64,000 nt of DNA from an uncultured Desulfovibrio sp. (GTDB lineage Bacteria; Desulfobacterota; Desulfovibrionia; Desulfovibrionales; Desulfovibrionaceae). Positions 17,566-27,981 of this stretch are shown piece after piece. A program made the position numbers and the translations under genes. Under the pieces are notes generated by a model that was not told the origin of the DNA, did no database searches, and saw nothing but the letters and a program-made list of their open reading frames with translations. The stretch covers positions 1 to 64,000 of the forward strand of contig CALVHF010000004.1 in the NCBI GenBank assembly GCA_944327295.1, read 5' to 3'. Every line of letters begins with the position of its first letter. Position 1 is the first letter of the stretch.

Positions 17566-18486
17566 TTGACCGATTTTTCTCCGCGCACCTGGCTTCCGCG
17601 AGTGCTTCTTGGCCTTATTGGTGTGTATATCCTCTATATTCTGTGTGTGGGAGCGCTGACCACGGTCGCAAACCAGACCTACAAGGCGCCTGCCGAGCAG
17701 CCCAAGGATGACGTGGCCCGTGCCTCGTGCATTGCCGAGGCCCTGGTCCAGCCCCTGGAAGAAGAGCTGGACGGCCTGTTCGGCTGGCTGCCCAATGACA
17801 TTCTCCTTGTGCCCAGAATCGTGGACAACAAGACCAACTATCAGCGCGGCGTCATCTATGCCACCCGTTCCGCCTCCGAGGTCCTGGCCAAGACCGTGGC
17901 CCGCTTTGGCGAGCGCGACACCCTGCCGCCCATGCTGGTCAATGCCACCACCAAGGACTTTGCCTATGCCGACGATGTCTGGGGCTGGTGGTTTTTGTAC
18001 AACAGCGAAAAGCGCTACCGCGAAGGCATCAAGAACTGGCGCCTGTGGGCCTCCAAGGTCACCGGCAACCCCGAAGACAAGAAGGCCCAGGTCTACAACC
18101 TGACCACCAGCGACATCGTGGAAATCCTGAACTGGGCTATCAAGACCGTGGACTACACCCTGGGCGTGCTCAATGACGACAAGGTCGGCCATTTCCACGG
18201 CGACGATGTCATCTACTATGTCAAGGGCATAAGCCACGTGGTCGACTGCGTCATCGAGGGCCTTTTGCAGTGCGACACCTCCATTGCGGAGCGTGGCGGC
18301 AAGGAAAACGTGGACGAGCTGCTCAAGCGCCTGTCCATGATTTCCAGGTTCAATCCCATCTATGTCGTGGGCGGATCCTACGGCGTGGGTGACAGCTTCT
18401 GGCCCAATCACATTGCCGCCATGGCACGGCACGTGGACGTTGTCAGCAATCGTCTGACCGACATCCGCAATGCCATGGAAAAGTAG
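17566..18486 (+). CDS. DUF2333-like membrane-anchored protein
   Basis: 306 residues, starting at a TTG preceded by GAGGAGG at 17551-17557. One hydrophobic segment at about 12-35 (LLGLIGVYILYILCVGAL) would anchor the rest outside the cytoplasmic membrane. The soluble part has the conserved-looking stretches FGWLPNDILLVPRI, GVIYATRSASEVLAKT and NPIYVVGGSYG, which I associate with the uncharacterised DUF2333 family. The function is unknown. It is followed by a lipoprotein gene and another anchored protein, and the three may form an envelope module. Confidence 0.75.
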   Translation: MTDFSPRTWLPRVLLGLIGVYILYILCVGALTTVANQTYKAPAEQPKDDVARASCIAEALVQPLEEELDGLFGWLPNDILLVPRIVDNKTNYQRGVIYATRSASEVLAKTVARFGERDTLPPMLVNATTKDFAYADDVWGWWFLYNSEKRYREGIKNWRLWASKVTGNPEDKKAQVYNLTTSDIVEILNWAIKTVDYTLGVLNDDKVGHFHGDDVIYYVKGISHVVDCVIEGLLQCDTSIAERGGKENVDELLKRLSMISRFNPIYVVGGSYGVGDSFWPNHIAAMARHVDVVSNRLTDIRNAMEK

Positions 18487-18499
18487 CAGAACTTCTTTT

Positions 18500-18531
18500 G
18501 AAGAACAGGGGGCTGCGGTTCCCTGTTCTTC
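18500..18531. repeat. 11-bp perfect hairpin after the DUF2333-like gene
   Basis: GAAGAACAGGG (18500-18510) pairs perfectly with CCCTGTTCTTC (18521-18531) around a 10-base loop. There is no T-tract. It is the first of two strong hairpins in this gap. Confidence 0.7.
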
Positions 18532-18549
18532 TGATCAAAGACTTCATGC

Positions 18550-18580
18550 GGCGATCTGCAAAAACCTTTTGCAGGTCGCC
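18550..18580 (+). terminator. 14-bp hairpin, probable terminator
   Basis: GGCGATCTGCAAAA pairs with TTTTGCAGGTCGCC (13 Watson-Crick pairs and one G-U pair). It is followed by a pyrimidine-rich stretch containing TTTCT and CTTTTT. Confidence 0.6.
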
Positions 18581-18674
18581 CTTTCTGACTTCTTTTTCTG
18601 GAACAGCGCTTTTTTCCGGCCAGGCACATCAGGCAGGCCGGACAGATGTTCGAGGACTCCAAGGAGATTCAAGG

Positions 18675-19397
18675 ATGCAGCATATCAGGCATGCAGGCCT
18701 CATCCTGTGTCTGTGGAGCGTCCTGCTGCTTGCAGGCTGCGCCCTGGGCAGCGGCAGGAGCGCAGAGGTTGTGGACAACGGCGAATACGCACGACTCATC
18801 CGCCTCTTCCCCAGGCAGATGCAGGCACAGGGACTGGCAGACACAGGCCTGGCCTACCATGACGCAGGCAAGCCCGATGGGCAGTTCGGCACACTGATGT
18901 TTGATCGTCTCTCGCCGGACTTTCTTTTCAACGAAAAGGGCCACCACATCTACCTTGGGGCCACCTTCCATCAGACCCTCACGCCGTCAAGCAGAGTGTA
19001 TCCCGACAGGGACGGTCAGGGCTTTGCCATTGTGCATCCTTCCCAGCGCCTGGCCATGCGCATGCTGGCCGTGGTGGACTGGAACAGGGATGATCACGAC
19101 GACTGGCTCATGCGCTGTACGGTGGAAACCTTCAGGGGCAACCGTGTCCGTCACTACTACGTCCTGGCACCTGCCCCGTCAGGCCGGGAGATGACCCATG
19201 GCACCATCCTGGCCTCTGTGGAAGAGATGGGCCTTGCCCGTCCCCTCCTGCAGGCCAGGGATATGTCGGGCTATGGCCGCAGCGAAGACGAGCTTCCGCC
19301 CACGGTGGTGGAAGACGCCCTGCCTGGCGAGCGACCGGTGACGGCGCCGCCGACCCATGACAAGTCGTCCGGCGGCGTGCAGGAACGCGATATCTGA
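18675..19397 (+). CDS. Predicted lipoprotein of unknown function
   Basis: 240 residues. The N-terminus is a lipoprotein signal with lipobox LLAGC, Cys22 being the expected lipidated residue. The open frame begins earlier at 18498, but the ATG at 18675, behind AAGGAG and AAGG, places the signal peptide at the true N-terminus. The mature part contains GTLMFDRLSPDFLFNEKG and a charged DWNRDDHDDW stretch, and ends in a Pro/Glu-rich tail. I recognise no family. Position +2 after Cys22 is Leu, not Asp, which suggests outer-membrane sorting by the usual rule. Confidence 0.72.
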   Translation: MQHIRHAGLILCLWSVLLLAGCALGSGRSAEVVDNGEYARLIRLFPRQMQAQGLADTGLAYHDAGKPDGQFGTLMFDRLSPDFLFNEKGHHIYLGATFHQTLTPSSRVYPDRDGQGFAIVHPSQRLAMRMLAVVDWNRDDHDDWLMRCTVETFRGNRVRHYYVLAPAPSGREMTHGTILASVEEMGLARPLLQARDMSGYGRSEDELPPTVVEDALPGERPVTAPPTHDKSSGGVQERDI

Positions 19398-19501
19398 CAG
19401 GGTGCGCGGGTTCGGGCACACGGCTCTTCAGGGCTGTATGCCCGAGAGAATACGCGTACGAGACACAGTCTTTTGAGAATACGAAGGAAGGAGTGAGCAG
19501 C

Positions 19502-20041
19502 ATGGCACGCAAGAAAGTCGGACGCTGGGGCGTACTGGTTGGCATTTTCCTGGGCTTTGCCGTCATCTGGGCCTGGGAACGCTACGAGGAAAGGGGCACA
19601 AGTCCTGTGCCCGTGGTCTCCGGTCTTGAGGAGAGCTACCGGGATTTGCGCGCAGAAGTGCGCAAGCGCTTTGAGGAAGCGGCACGTCAGCTCAATGCCG
19701 AGACCCCCAAGAGCTTTGGCGACCTCATCACCCTGCGCAAGGTGGAGGTGGGCGAGGGCCCGTCCATGATCTACTACTATACCGTCAGGGGCAGCGAGTT
19801 CAGGGAAGGCCAGGAAGCAAGGGCGGCGGTCCTGGACCGGGTGTGCAGTCTGCCCGAGATGCGCGACTACATGCAGTACGGCGTGCATTACGACTACATC
19901 TACGAGACGGCCGAAGGCGCAAGGCTCTTTGACTTTGTCATCAGCGAGGAGGCCTGCAAGGCCCACGAGGCGGCCAAGGCCGCCCAGCCTGCTGCCCCCG
20001 CAGCAGGAAGCACTCAGTCTGCAGGGGCAGCTGCCCAGTAG
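19502..20041 (+). CDS. Small single-pass membrane protein of unknown function
   Basis: 179 residues. A hydrophobic segment at about 9-27 (GVLVGIFLGFAVIWAW) preceded by basic residues suggests an N-in signal anchor. The rest is a charged, partly helical domain (LEESYRDLRAEVRKRFEEAARQL) and an Ala/Pro-rich C-terminus. A GTG at 19493 is possible, but it falls inside the AAGGAAGGAG ribosome site, so the ATG at 19502 is preferred. It lies 104 bp after the lipoprotein gene and converges with the MFS gene. No family is recognised. Confidence 0.7.
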   Translation: MARKKVGRWGVLVGIFLGFAVIWAWERYEERGTSPVPVVSGLEESYRDLRAEVRKRFEEAARQLNAETPKSFGDLITLRKVEVGEGPSMIYYYTVRGSEFREGQEARAAVLDRVCSLPEMRDYMQYGVHYDYIYETAEGARLFDFVISEEACKAHEAAKAAQPAAPAAGSTQSAGAAAQ

Positions 20042-20092
20042 AGGGGCGACGGCTGTTTCTCGAAAACGCCCTCTGCCCAGGCGGACGTTGTG

Positions 20093-21349
20093 TCAGCGGG
20101 CTTCTCTGGATGGAGACCGGGAACGGAGCCTGGGAAGTTCCGGGTGGAACCACCAGTACGCGGCAAAGACGGCCAGGCACAGGCCTGTCACAATCCAGGC
20201 CAGGGACACATCGGCCAGGGCAATGATGAGATAGGCCAGAAGCGGGCCTGCGGCTGCGCCAAGGTCCGTGAACAGGGCAAAGGCCGAGAGAAAGATTCTT
20301 GAATTGGGGGAGAGCAGGGCTGCGTCATTGCCCAGGGCATCCGTTGCCGTGGTGAGCAGGGTCGCTGCCAGCAAAACCACCACAAGGGCTGCGCACAAGC
20401 CGGCAAGGCTCAGGTCCTGGGCCCCCAGAAAGAGGGTCAGGGCACCGAAGGCAAAGGCCAGGGCCGACAGCCTGCAGCGGCCCAGGGGGCCGTCGGACAG
20501 GCGGCCGAAGACCGGAGCCAGGAAGGGCTCCCAGATCCAGCGCAGGGACTGCAGGCCGCCGGAGATGGTGGCCGCACTGAGCGTCAGGCCAAGGAAGAGG
20601 AGCTGTTCGTGCGAGTGATCCTCAAGGAGCATGGAAATGGTGGAGGCTGTCAGCCCCTGATAGGTCATGGCCACGATGAAGGCCGTCATCATGACCCAGA
20701 GGACAGGGCCGGGCTGCGAGGCAAAGACGTCCTTCCAGTTCAGGCTCTGATCCGGGCAGTTCTTCTGCCTGTCCCGGCTCTCGCTCCTTGGAATCTTTCT
20801 CATGAAGAAGGGCGCAAGGCAGGAGACGCCCGCAAAGAAGAGCGCCGTTGCCTGCAGTCCGAAGGTGTCGGAGAGGATGCCGCCAAGGAGCATGCCGCCA
20901 AGGCTGCCCAGGCGGTAGAGGCCGTTGTTGATGCCTGTGAGATAGCCCAGTGTATCCGGCGTGCTCACCCTGAGGATGGAGAAGAGCGTGCCAAGGCGCA
21001 GCAGCGTCCAGGAAAAGCCCCAGAGAAAGCGCATGAGCAGCCAGAGCACAAGGCCCTGACACAGGCCGTAGCCGGCTGTGGAGACAATGGCCAGCAGCGT
21101 TGCCAGCACAATGCCCGTCCTGCAGGAGCATCTTGTGTAGAACCAGGTGATGAGCGGGTTCAATGGGATGCGCACAAGCCTGTTGGCGGCAAGGATGAGT
21201 CCCACTTCCAGCAGGGAGCCAAGGCCTGCTTCCTCCCAGTGCAGGGGCAGGGCGACATAGAGGAAGGAGTCGCCCACAAGGCACAGGGCCGTGACAATGG
21301 AGATGGCTGTTATTTCGGAACGGGCAGCAGAAGCTTGCTGACTGGCCAT
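20093..21349 (-). CDS. Major facilitator superfamily transporter
   Basis: 418 residues, with about 12 hydrophobic segments and a central hydrophilic loop near residues 190-220, as usual for MFS carriers. The motif region between TM2 and TM3 reads LAANRLVRIPLNPLITWF instead of the classical GxLaDrxGRrr motif. A motif-like stretch GRLSDGPLGRCRLS occurs in the second half. The substrate is unknown; drug or metabolite efflux is the default guess. The ATG at 21349 follows AAGGAAA on the minus strand; the open frame runs further upstream without support. It is transcribed divergently from prmA, with 295 bp between the starts. Confidence 0.85.
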   Translation of the reverse strand: MASQQASAARSEITAISIVTALCLVGDSFLYVALPLHWEEAGLGSLLEVGLILAANRLVRIPLNPLITWFYTRCSCRTGIVLATLLAIVSTAGYGLCQGLVLWLLMRFLWGFSWTLLRLGTLFSILRVSTPDTLGYLTGINNGLYRLGSLGGMLLGGILSDTFGLQATALFFAGVSCLAPFFMRKIPRSESRDRQKNCPDQSLNWKDVFASQPGPVLWVMMTAFIVAMTYQGLTASTISMLLEDHSHEQLLFLGLTLSAATISGGLQSLRWIWEPFLAPVFGRLSDGPLGRCRLSALAFAFGALTLFLGAQDLSLAGLCAALVVVLLAATLLTTATDALGNDAALLSPNSRIFLSAFALFTDLGAAAGPLLAYLIIALADVSLAWIVTGLCLAVFAAYWWFHPELPRLRSRSPSREAR

Positions 21350-21644
21350 GATGTGTTTCCTTGTTTTTCTGGCGGCCAAGGAGAAAACTGCTGCATCCTT
21401 CCAAAGAACAGTTTGTGCGCTGGCAGACGGGTGCGGCAGACGTCTGTGACATTTGTGTGGCAATTTGATGACAGATTCCCTACAATATGTCCAGAGCGCC
21501 AGGGTACCCATTCCATGCACGCGAGAGGTGGAGTACCACAGGCCGTTATCTGCAGAAGATCTCAAGACCATGCCCTGCAAAAGCCATCATTTTGTCACGC
21601 AGGGCGTCCTAAAGAAAGAACTCTCTCCCCTCTTGGTGAACGAT

Positions 21645-22502
21645 ATGAGTGAACAATTGATACGACTTGACATTACGGCTCCGGAAGCTGCCTATGACAC
21701 GCTCACGGGCCTTCTGACCCTCAAGGTCTCCTCCGGCTGGGAAGAACAGAGCCTGGACAACGGAGACACCCTCTTTCGGGTGCACTGCGAGAACGCAGGC
21801 CTCATTCAGGATGTGGAGCAGGCCGTGCAGGCCATGGTCCCGGAGGCCGAGTGCGTGCGCGACAACGTCGTCGTGCAGGACTGGCTCACGGCCTGGAAGG
21901 ATTTCTTTACGCCTGTGGAATGCGGCACGCGCTTTGTGGTGCTGCCGCCCTGGCTTGTGGACAAGACCGATCCTGGCAGCCGCAGGGCCATAGTCATCGA
22001 GCCCAAGAGCGCCTTTGGCACCGGCCATCACGCAACCACGGCCCTGTGCCTGGGCGTGCTCTCCGACCTTCTGGACGAAGGGCGCATAGGCCAGGGCATG
22101 CGCTTTCTGGACCTTGGTACAGGATCCGGCGTGCTTGGCATTGGCCTGTGTTCAAGCGGCCTTGCCGGCGAGGGCTGGGACATTGACCCCATTGCCATAG
22201 ACAATGCCCTGGAAAACCGCGACCTCAACAGGATTGCCGAAAAGGACTTTGCCATTGGCACAGGCAGCATAGATGCCGTGACAGGCAGGGACTTTGATGT
22301 GGTTGTGGCCAATATCCTGGCTCGTCCCCTCATGGAGATGGCCAGGGACATCGTGGCTGTGAAGGCTGCGGGCGGGGTGCTTGTGCTCTCCGGCCTTCTG
22401 ACCATACAGGCAGACAGTGTGGCCGCGGCCTATCAGGCCTGCGGCCTTGGTGAGCCCGAGCGCGTCGTCAGCGGCGAATGGTCGGCCCTTGTCTGGAAGT
22501 AG
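21645..22502 (+). CDS. prmA: Ribosomal protein L11 methyltransferase
   Basis: 285 residues. Trimethylates ribosomal protein L11 with SAM. The SAM-binding region FGTGHHATTALCLGVL followed by LDLGTGSGVLGI and the catalytic-loop motif VVANILARPLMEM (NxxA/N-type) are diagnostic of PrmA. The N-terminal substrate-recognition domain (about 1-110) is present. The ATG at 21645 starts the family N-terminus; its ribosome site is weak (GGTGA). The frame extends upstream to 21453 across the divergent promoter region, but that part has no family character. tpx follows 165 bp later. Confidence 0.88.
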   Translation: MSEQLIRLDITAPEAAYDTLTGLLTLKVSSGWEEQSLDNGDTLFRVHCENAGLIQDVEQAVQAMVPEAECVRDNVVVQDWLTAWKDFFTPVECGTRFVVLPPWLVDKTDPGSRRAIVIEPKSAFGTGHHATTALCLGVLSDLLDEGRIGQGMRFLDLGTGSGVLGIGLCSSGLAGEGWDIDPIAIDNALENRDLNRIAEKDFAIGTGSIDAVTGRDFDVVVANILARPLMEMARDIVAVKAAGGVLVLSGLLTIQADSVAAAYQACGLGEPERVVSGEWSALVWK

Positions 22503-22518
22503 TGCCCCCTTTTCTCTT

Positions 22519-22530
22519 ATTGATAATAAT
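22519..22530 (+). promoter_or_regulatory. Operator-like box upstream of tpx
   Basis: ATTGATAATAAT, with flanks forming the interrupted palindrome TTATT-GAT-AATAA. It sits immediately upstream of the TTGACA -35. The same 12-mer with one change occurs over the -10 of the rubrerythrin gene (61084-61095, minus). The AT-rich symmetric pattern is Fur/PerR-like. Confidence 0.5.
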
Positions 22531-22532
22531 TC

Positions 22533-22561
22533 TTGACAACACTCTCAAATCAGGGCATATC
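22533..22561 (+). promoter_or_regulatory. Sigma-70 type promoter of tpx
   Basis: A perfect -35 TTGACA (22533-22538), 17 bases, then a poor -10 CATATC (22556-22561). It lies about 107 bp before the tpx ATG. Confidence 0.5.
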
Positions 22562-22667
22562 CCTGTCAGAACACATGTGCAGGATATGGGCTTGGCCCAG
22601 GTTTGTCCTGTTCCCCCGATTTTGAACCTCTCTGCCTCGAACACGCTGCACGTGAAGGAGTATACTA

Positions 22668-23168
22668 ATGACTGAAGTGACTTTTGAAGGCGCCCCTCTG
22701 CATCTTGAAGGTGACCTGCCCGTCAAGGGCAGCAAGGCTCCCGAATTCACCCTGACCGACAAGGGGCTTGCTCCCAAGACGCTTGCCGACTACGCCGGCA
22801 AGGTGCTCGTTCTTGTAAGTGTGCCTTCCCTGGACACCCCTGTGTGCGACATGGAAGTGCGCCGCTTCAACAAGGAAGCTGCCGCCCTGTCCGACAAGGT
22901 GGCCATTGTGTGCGTGTCCTGCGACTTGCCCTTTGCCCAGGCTCGCTGGTGCGGTGCTGCCGGCGTGGAGGCCGTGGAAACCCTCTCCGACTACCGCAAC
23001 GGCAATTTCGGCAAGGCCTACGGCGTCTACATCCAGGAACTCGACCTGCTTGGCCGTGCCATCTTTATCGTCAAGGACGGCACCGTGGCCTACACCCAGC
23101 TTGTGAGCGAAGTGACCAATCAGCCCGACTTTGACGACGTGCTTGCCGCCATCAAGGCCCTTGTCTAG
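22668..23168 (+). CDS. tpx: Thiol peroxidase, atypical 2-Cys peroxiredoxin
   Basis: 166 residues, the normal Tpx length. Reduces hydrogen and organic peroxides using thioredoxin, in the cytoplasm. The peroxidatic cysteine is in VPSLDTPVCDMEVRRF and the resolving cysteine in SCDLPFAQARWCGA, with the Tpx spacing. The ATG follows AAGGAG. The upstream operator-like box shared with rubrerythrin fits peroxide- or iron-responsive control and the anaerobic lifestyle. Confidence 0.95.
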   Translation: MTEVTFEGAPLHLEGDLPVKGSKAPEFTLTDKGLAPKTLADYAGKVLVLVSVPSLDTPVCDMEVRRFNKEAAALSDKVAIVCVSCDLPFAQARWCGAAGVEAVETLSDYRNGNFGKAYGVYIQELDLLGRAIFIVKDGTVAYTQLVSEVTNQPDFDDVLAAIKALV

Positions 23169-23869
23169 CCGTATCTGAAAAAGCCTGTCCCGGACAGACG
23201 GCCGAAACCCTCTTCGGCACCTGCCTCCGGGATCAAGGCATACACATTTCCGGGTATCTGTCTTCCCTTGTCCGGGGGCAGGTACCCTTTTTTTGCGTCC
23301 CTCTTTTGCGGCTGTTCTTTTCCGGCACGCGTTCGGTCACGCTTTTTTCCTGGTTCCTGACAAGAAGCGCCTTTTGCCGTATGCTTGGTTGTTGTCCGCT
23401 TTTGAAGGACAGGGAAAGTTCATCTGCATCTTTTTCGTGCCCGATGCACAACGATCCATACATTGAACAAGACGCAGAATAAACTGATCGCACAATCAGT
23501 CCCCTGTTCACGCTGCACAGAAATGTATCCGTGAGTGTACAGGGCCTTGGGACCTGTCTGACAGGAAAAAGAACAGGAAGGGACAGGGAGAGCCAACTGC
23601 CTTGCATCTAAAGATTCTTGATGGACAAGCCTTGTGCATCGGTCCAGGAAGCCTGAGATCCCCTGGGCTGAAGAGCGGGGTGCCGGGAGGCTGGCTGAAA
23701 AATAAATCACGCTTTCAAGAATTTTGATAAAAATATTGTCTTTTTTCGTGATAAATTGTACTCTATATCTAGAACCTCGCAGAATCGGGTGCGGGTGTGC
23801 TGCTGCTTTTTTTTCAAAAAAGTGGCAGCGGACCGGTCCTGTCTGCGGAGTCTCCCAAAGGAGAAGTTC
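23169..23869. other. 700-bp intergenic region tpx-moeA-like
   Basis: No convincing gene on either strand. It contains a CTGTCC-C-GGACAG inverted repeat near 23185-23197 and a GCCGAA-N6-TTCGGC hairpin at 23201-23218. From 23700 to 23775 there is a markedly AT-rich stretch likely to hold the promoter of the next gene (TTGTCT, 17 bases, TACTCT is one candidate). Confidence 0.45.
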
Positions 23870-24913
23870 ATGCGTTTTTCCATGAAGACCATTGCCGTGG
23901 AGGAAGCTGTCGGCAGCGTACTCTGTCAGGATATCACCCGGATTGTGCCGGGAGAGAGCAAGGGCCCTGTGTTCCGCAAGGGACATGTGGTGACAGAAGA
24001 GGACATTCCGGTCCTGCTCGATGTGGGCAAGGAACACCTCTATGTCTATGAACCCCAGCCCGGCATGGTTCATGAAAACGACGCGGCCTGGCGCATAGCC
24101 CGCTGTGTGGCAGGCGAACATCTTTCCTGTACGGATCCCAAGGAGGGGCGCATCAATTTCAAGGCAGACTGCAACGGCCTGCTTTGCATAGACAGGGAAC
24201 TGCTCTTCTGCCTCAATGCCCTGGGCGACATCACCCTGGCCACGCTGCCCGGCAACATCCGGGTGCGTCCTGGCGAAGCGGTTGCAGGCACCAGGGTGAC
24301 TCCGCTGGTGGTGGACGAAAGCCTGCTTCTTGAGATGGAGCAGAAGATCACGCGTCCCATCCTCTCCGTCCTGCCCTTTGCAAGCCCCAGGGTCGGCATT
24401 GTCACCACAGGCAATGAAGTCCTCAAGGGGCGCATCAAGGACGGCTTCGGACCGGTGCTTCGGCAGAAGTTTGCCGACTTTGAGTGTCCGGTGGAAGGCC
24501 AGGTGCTCTCCGGGGACGATCCGGAATTCACGGCCAAGGCCATCCTGGACTTTGTGGACAAGGGCTGCGGCCTTGTCTGCGTGACAGGCGGCATGTCCGT
24601 GGATCCCGATGATCAGACCCCAACGGCCATACGCCGCACAGGCGCAGAAATCATCTGCTACGGCGCTCCCGTCTATCCCGGTGCCATGTTCCTTCTTTCC
24701 TACATTGAAGCTCCGCAGGGCCGCGTGCCCGTGCTCGGTCTGCCCGGCTGTGTCATGTACTGCAAGACCAGTATCTTCGACATCGTGGTGCCCCGCCTTC
24801 TGGCCGGGCAATACCTGCAGGCCGCAGACATGCAACGTCTCGGCTACGGAGGCTTTTGCCGCAGTTGCGCTCAATGTCACTACCCTGTCTGCAGCTTTGG
24901 AACAGGTTCCTAG
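23870..24913 (+). CDS. MoeA-like molybdopterin-binding protein
   Basis: 347 residues. The MoCF-biosynthesis (MoeA/MogA-type) domain covers about residues 170-320, with VGIVTTGNEVLKGRIKDGF, VTGGMSVDPDDQTP and VLGLPGCVMYCKTSIFD. The N-terminal half is shorter than classical MoeA and lacks the full four-domain layout, so this is a MoeA-related protein rather than MoeA itself. The C-terminus carries CxxC-type cysteines (CRSCAQCHYPVC), which is unusual. The ATG at 23870 follows AAAGGAGA. It directly precedes mop, so molybdenum cofactor handling or insertion for that enzyme is the likely role (inference). Confidence 0.85.
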   Translation: MRFSMKTIAVEEAVGSVLCQDITRIVPGESKGPVFRKGHVVTEEDIPVLLDVGKEHLYVYEPQPGMVHENDAAWRIARCVAGEHLSCTDPKEGRINFKADCNGLLCIDRELLFCLNALGDITLATLPGNIRVRPGEAVAGTRVTPLVVDESLLLEMEQKITRPILSVLPFASPRVGIVTTGNEVLKGRIKDGFGPVLRQKFADFECPVEGQVLSGDDPEFTAKAILDFVDKGCGLVCVTGGMSVDPDDQTPTAIRRTGAEIICYGAPVYPGAMFLLSYIEAPQGRVPVLGLPGCVMYCKTSIFDIVVPRLLAGQYLQAADMQRLGYGGFCRSCAQCHYPVCSFGTGS

Positions 24914-25065
24914 AGAGACCGTCTTCCCTGTGCAGGCAGCCCGTGGCAAGAGATATCTTTTTTGACTGATCGTCTTGGCCTGAGACAAAGGATTTCCCTT
25001 TTGTCGTTTCATGTCTCCCTGGGGTAGACATGGATGGTCGGTCCAGCTCCCAACAGGAGGGCTTC

Positions 25066-27795
<2,730 letters not shown>

Positions 27796-27839
27796 GCGCT
27801 GACACGCCTTTTCAGTTTGTCCAAGACTGAGTAAAAACC

Positions 27840-27881
27840 AGGGGGGATGGGGTCACACTCATTCCCCCTTTCTTTCTTTTT
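27840..27881 (+). terminator. Terminator after mop
   Basis: AGGGGGGATG (27840-27849) pairs with CATTCCCCCT (27860-27869) over 10 positions including one G-U pair, followed by a T-rich tail. It probably reduces read-through from the strongly expressed mop into the downstream genes. Confidence 0.7.
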
Positions 27882-27981
27882 GCGCCAGGCGCCCGAAAGA
27901 CAGGTCCCGGAGCCCGGGCTCGGCGAGCGAGCCTGCGGAAATCCCTGGCTTGTCAGGCAGGGCTCAACATAAGGAGAAAAC

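Noticed and set aside
17403..17711. 102-codon frame after the YcaO gene considered as a RiPP precursor
   Set aside because: It overlaps the hairpin and the real DUF2333-like gene and has no leader-core organisation or ribosome site.
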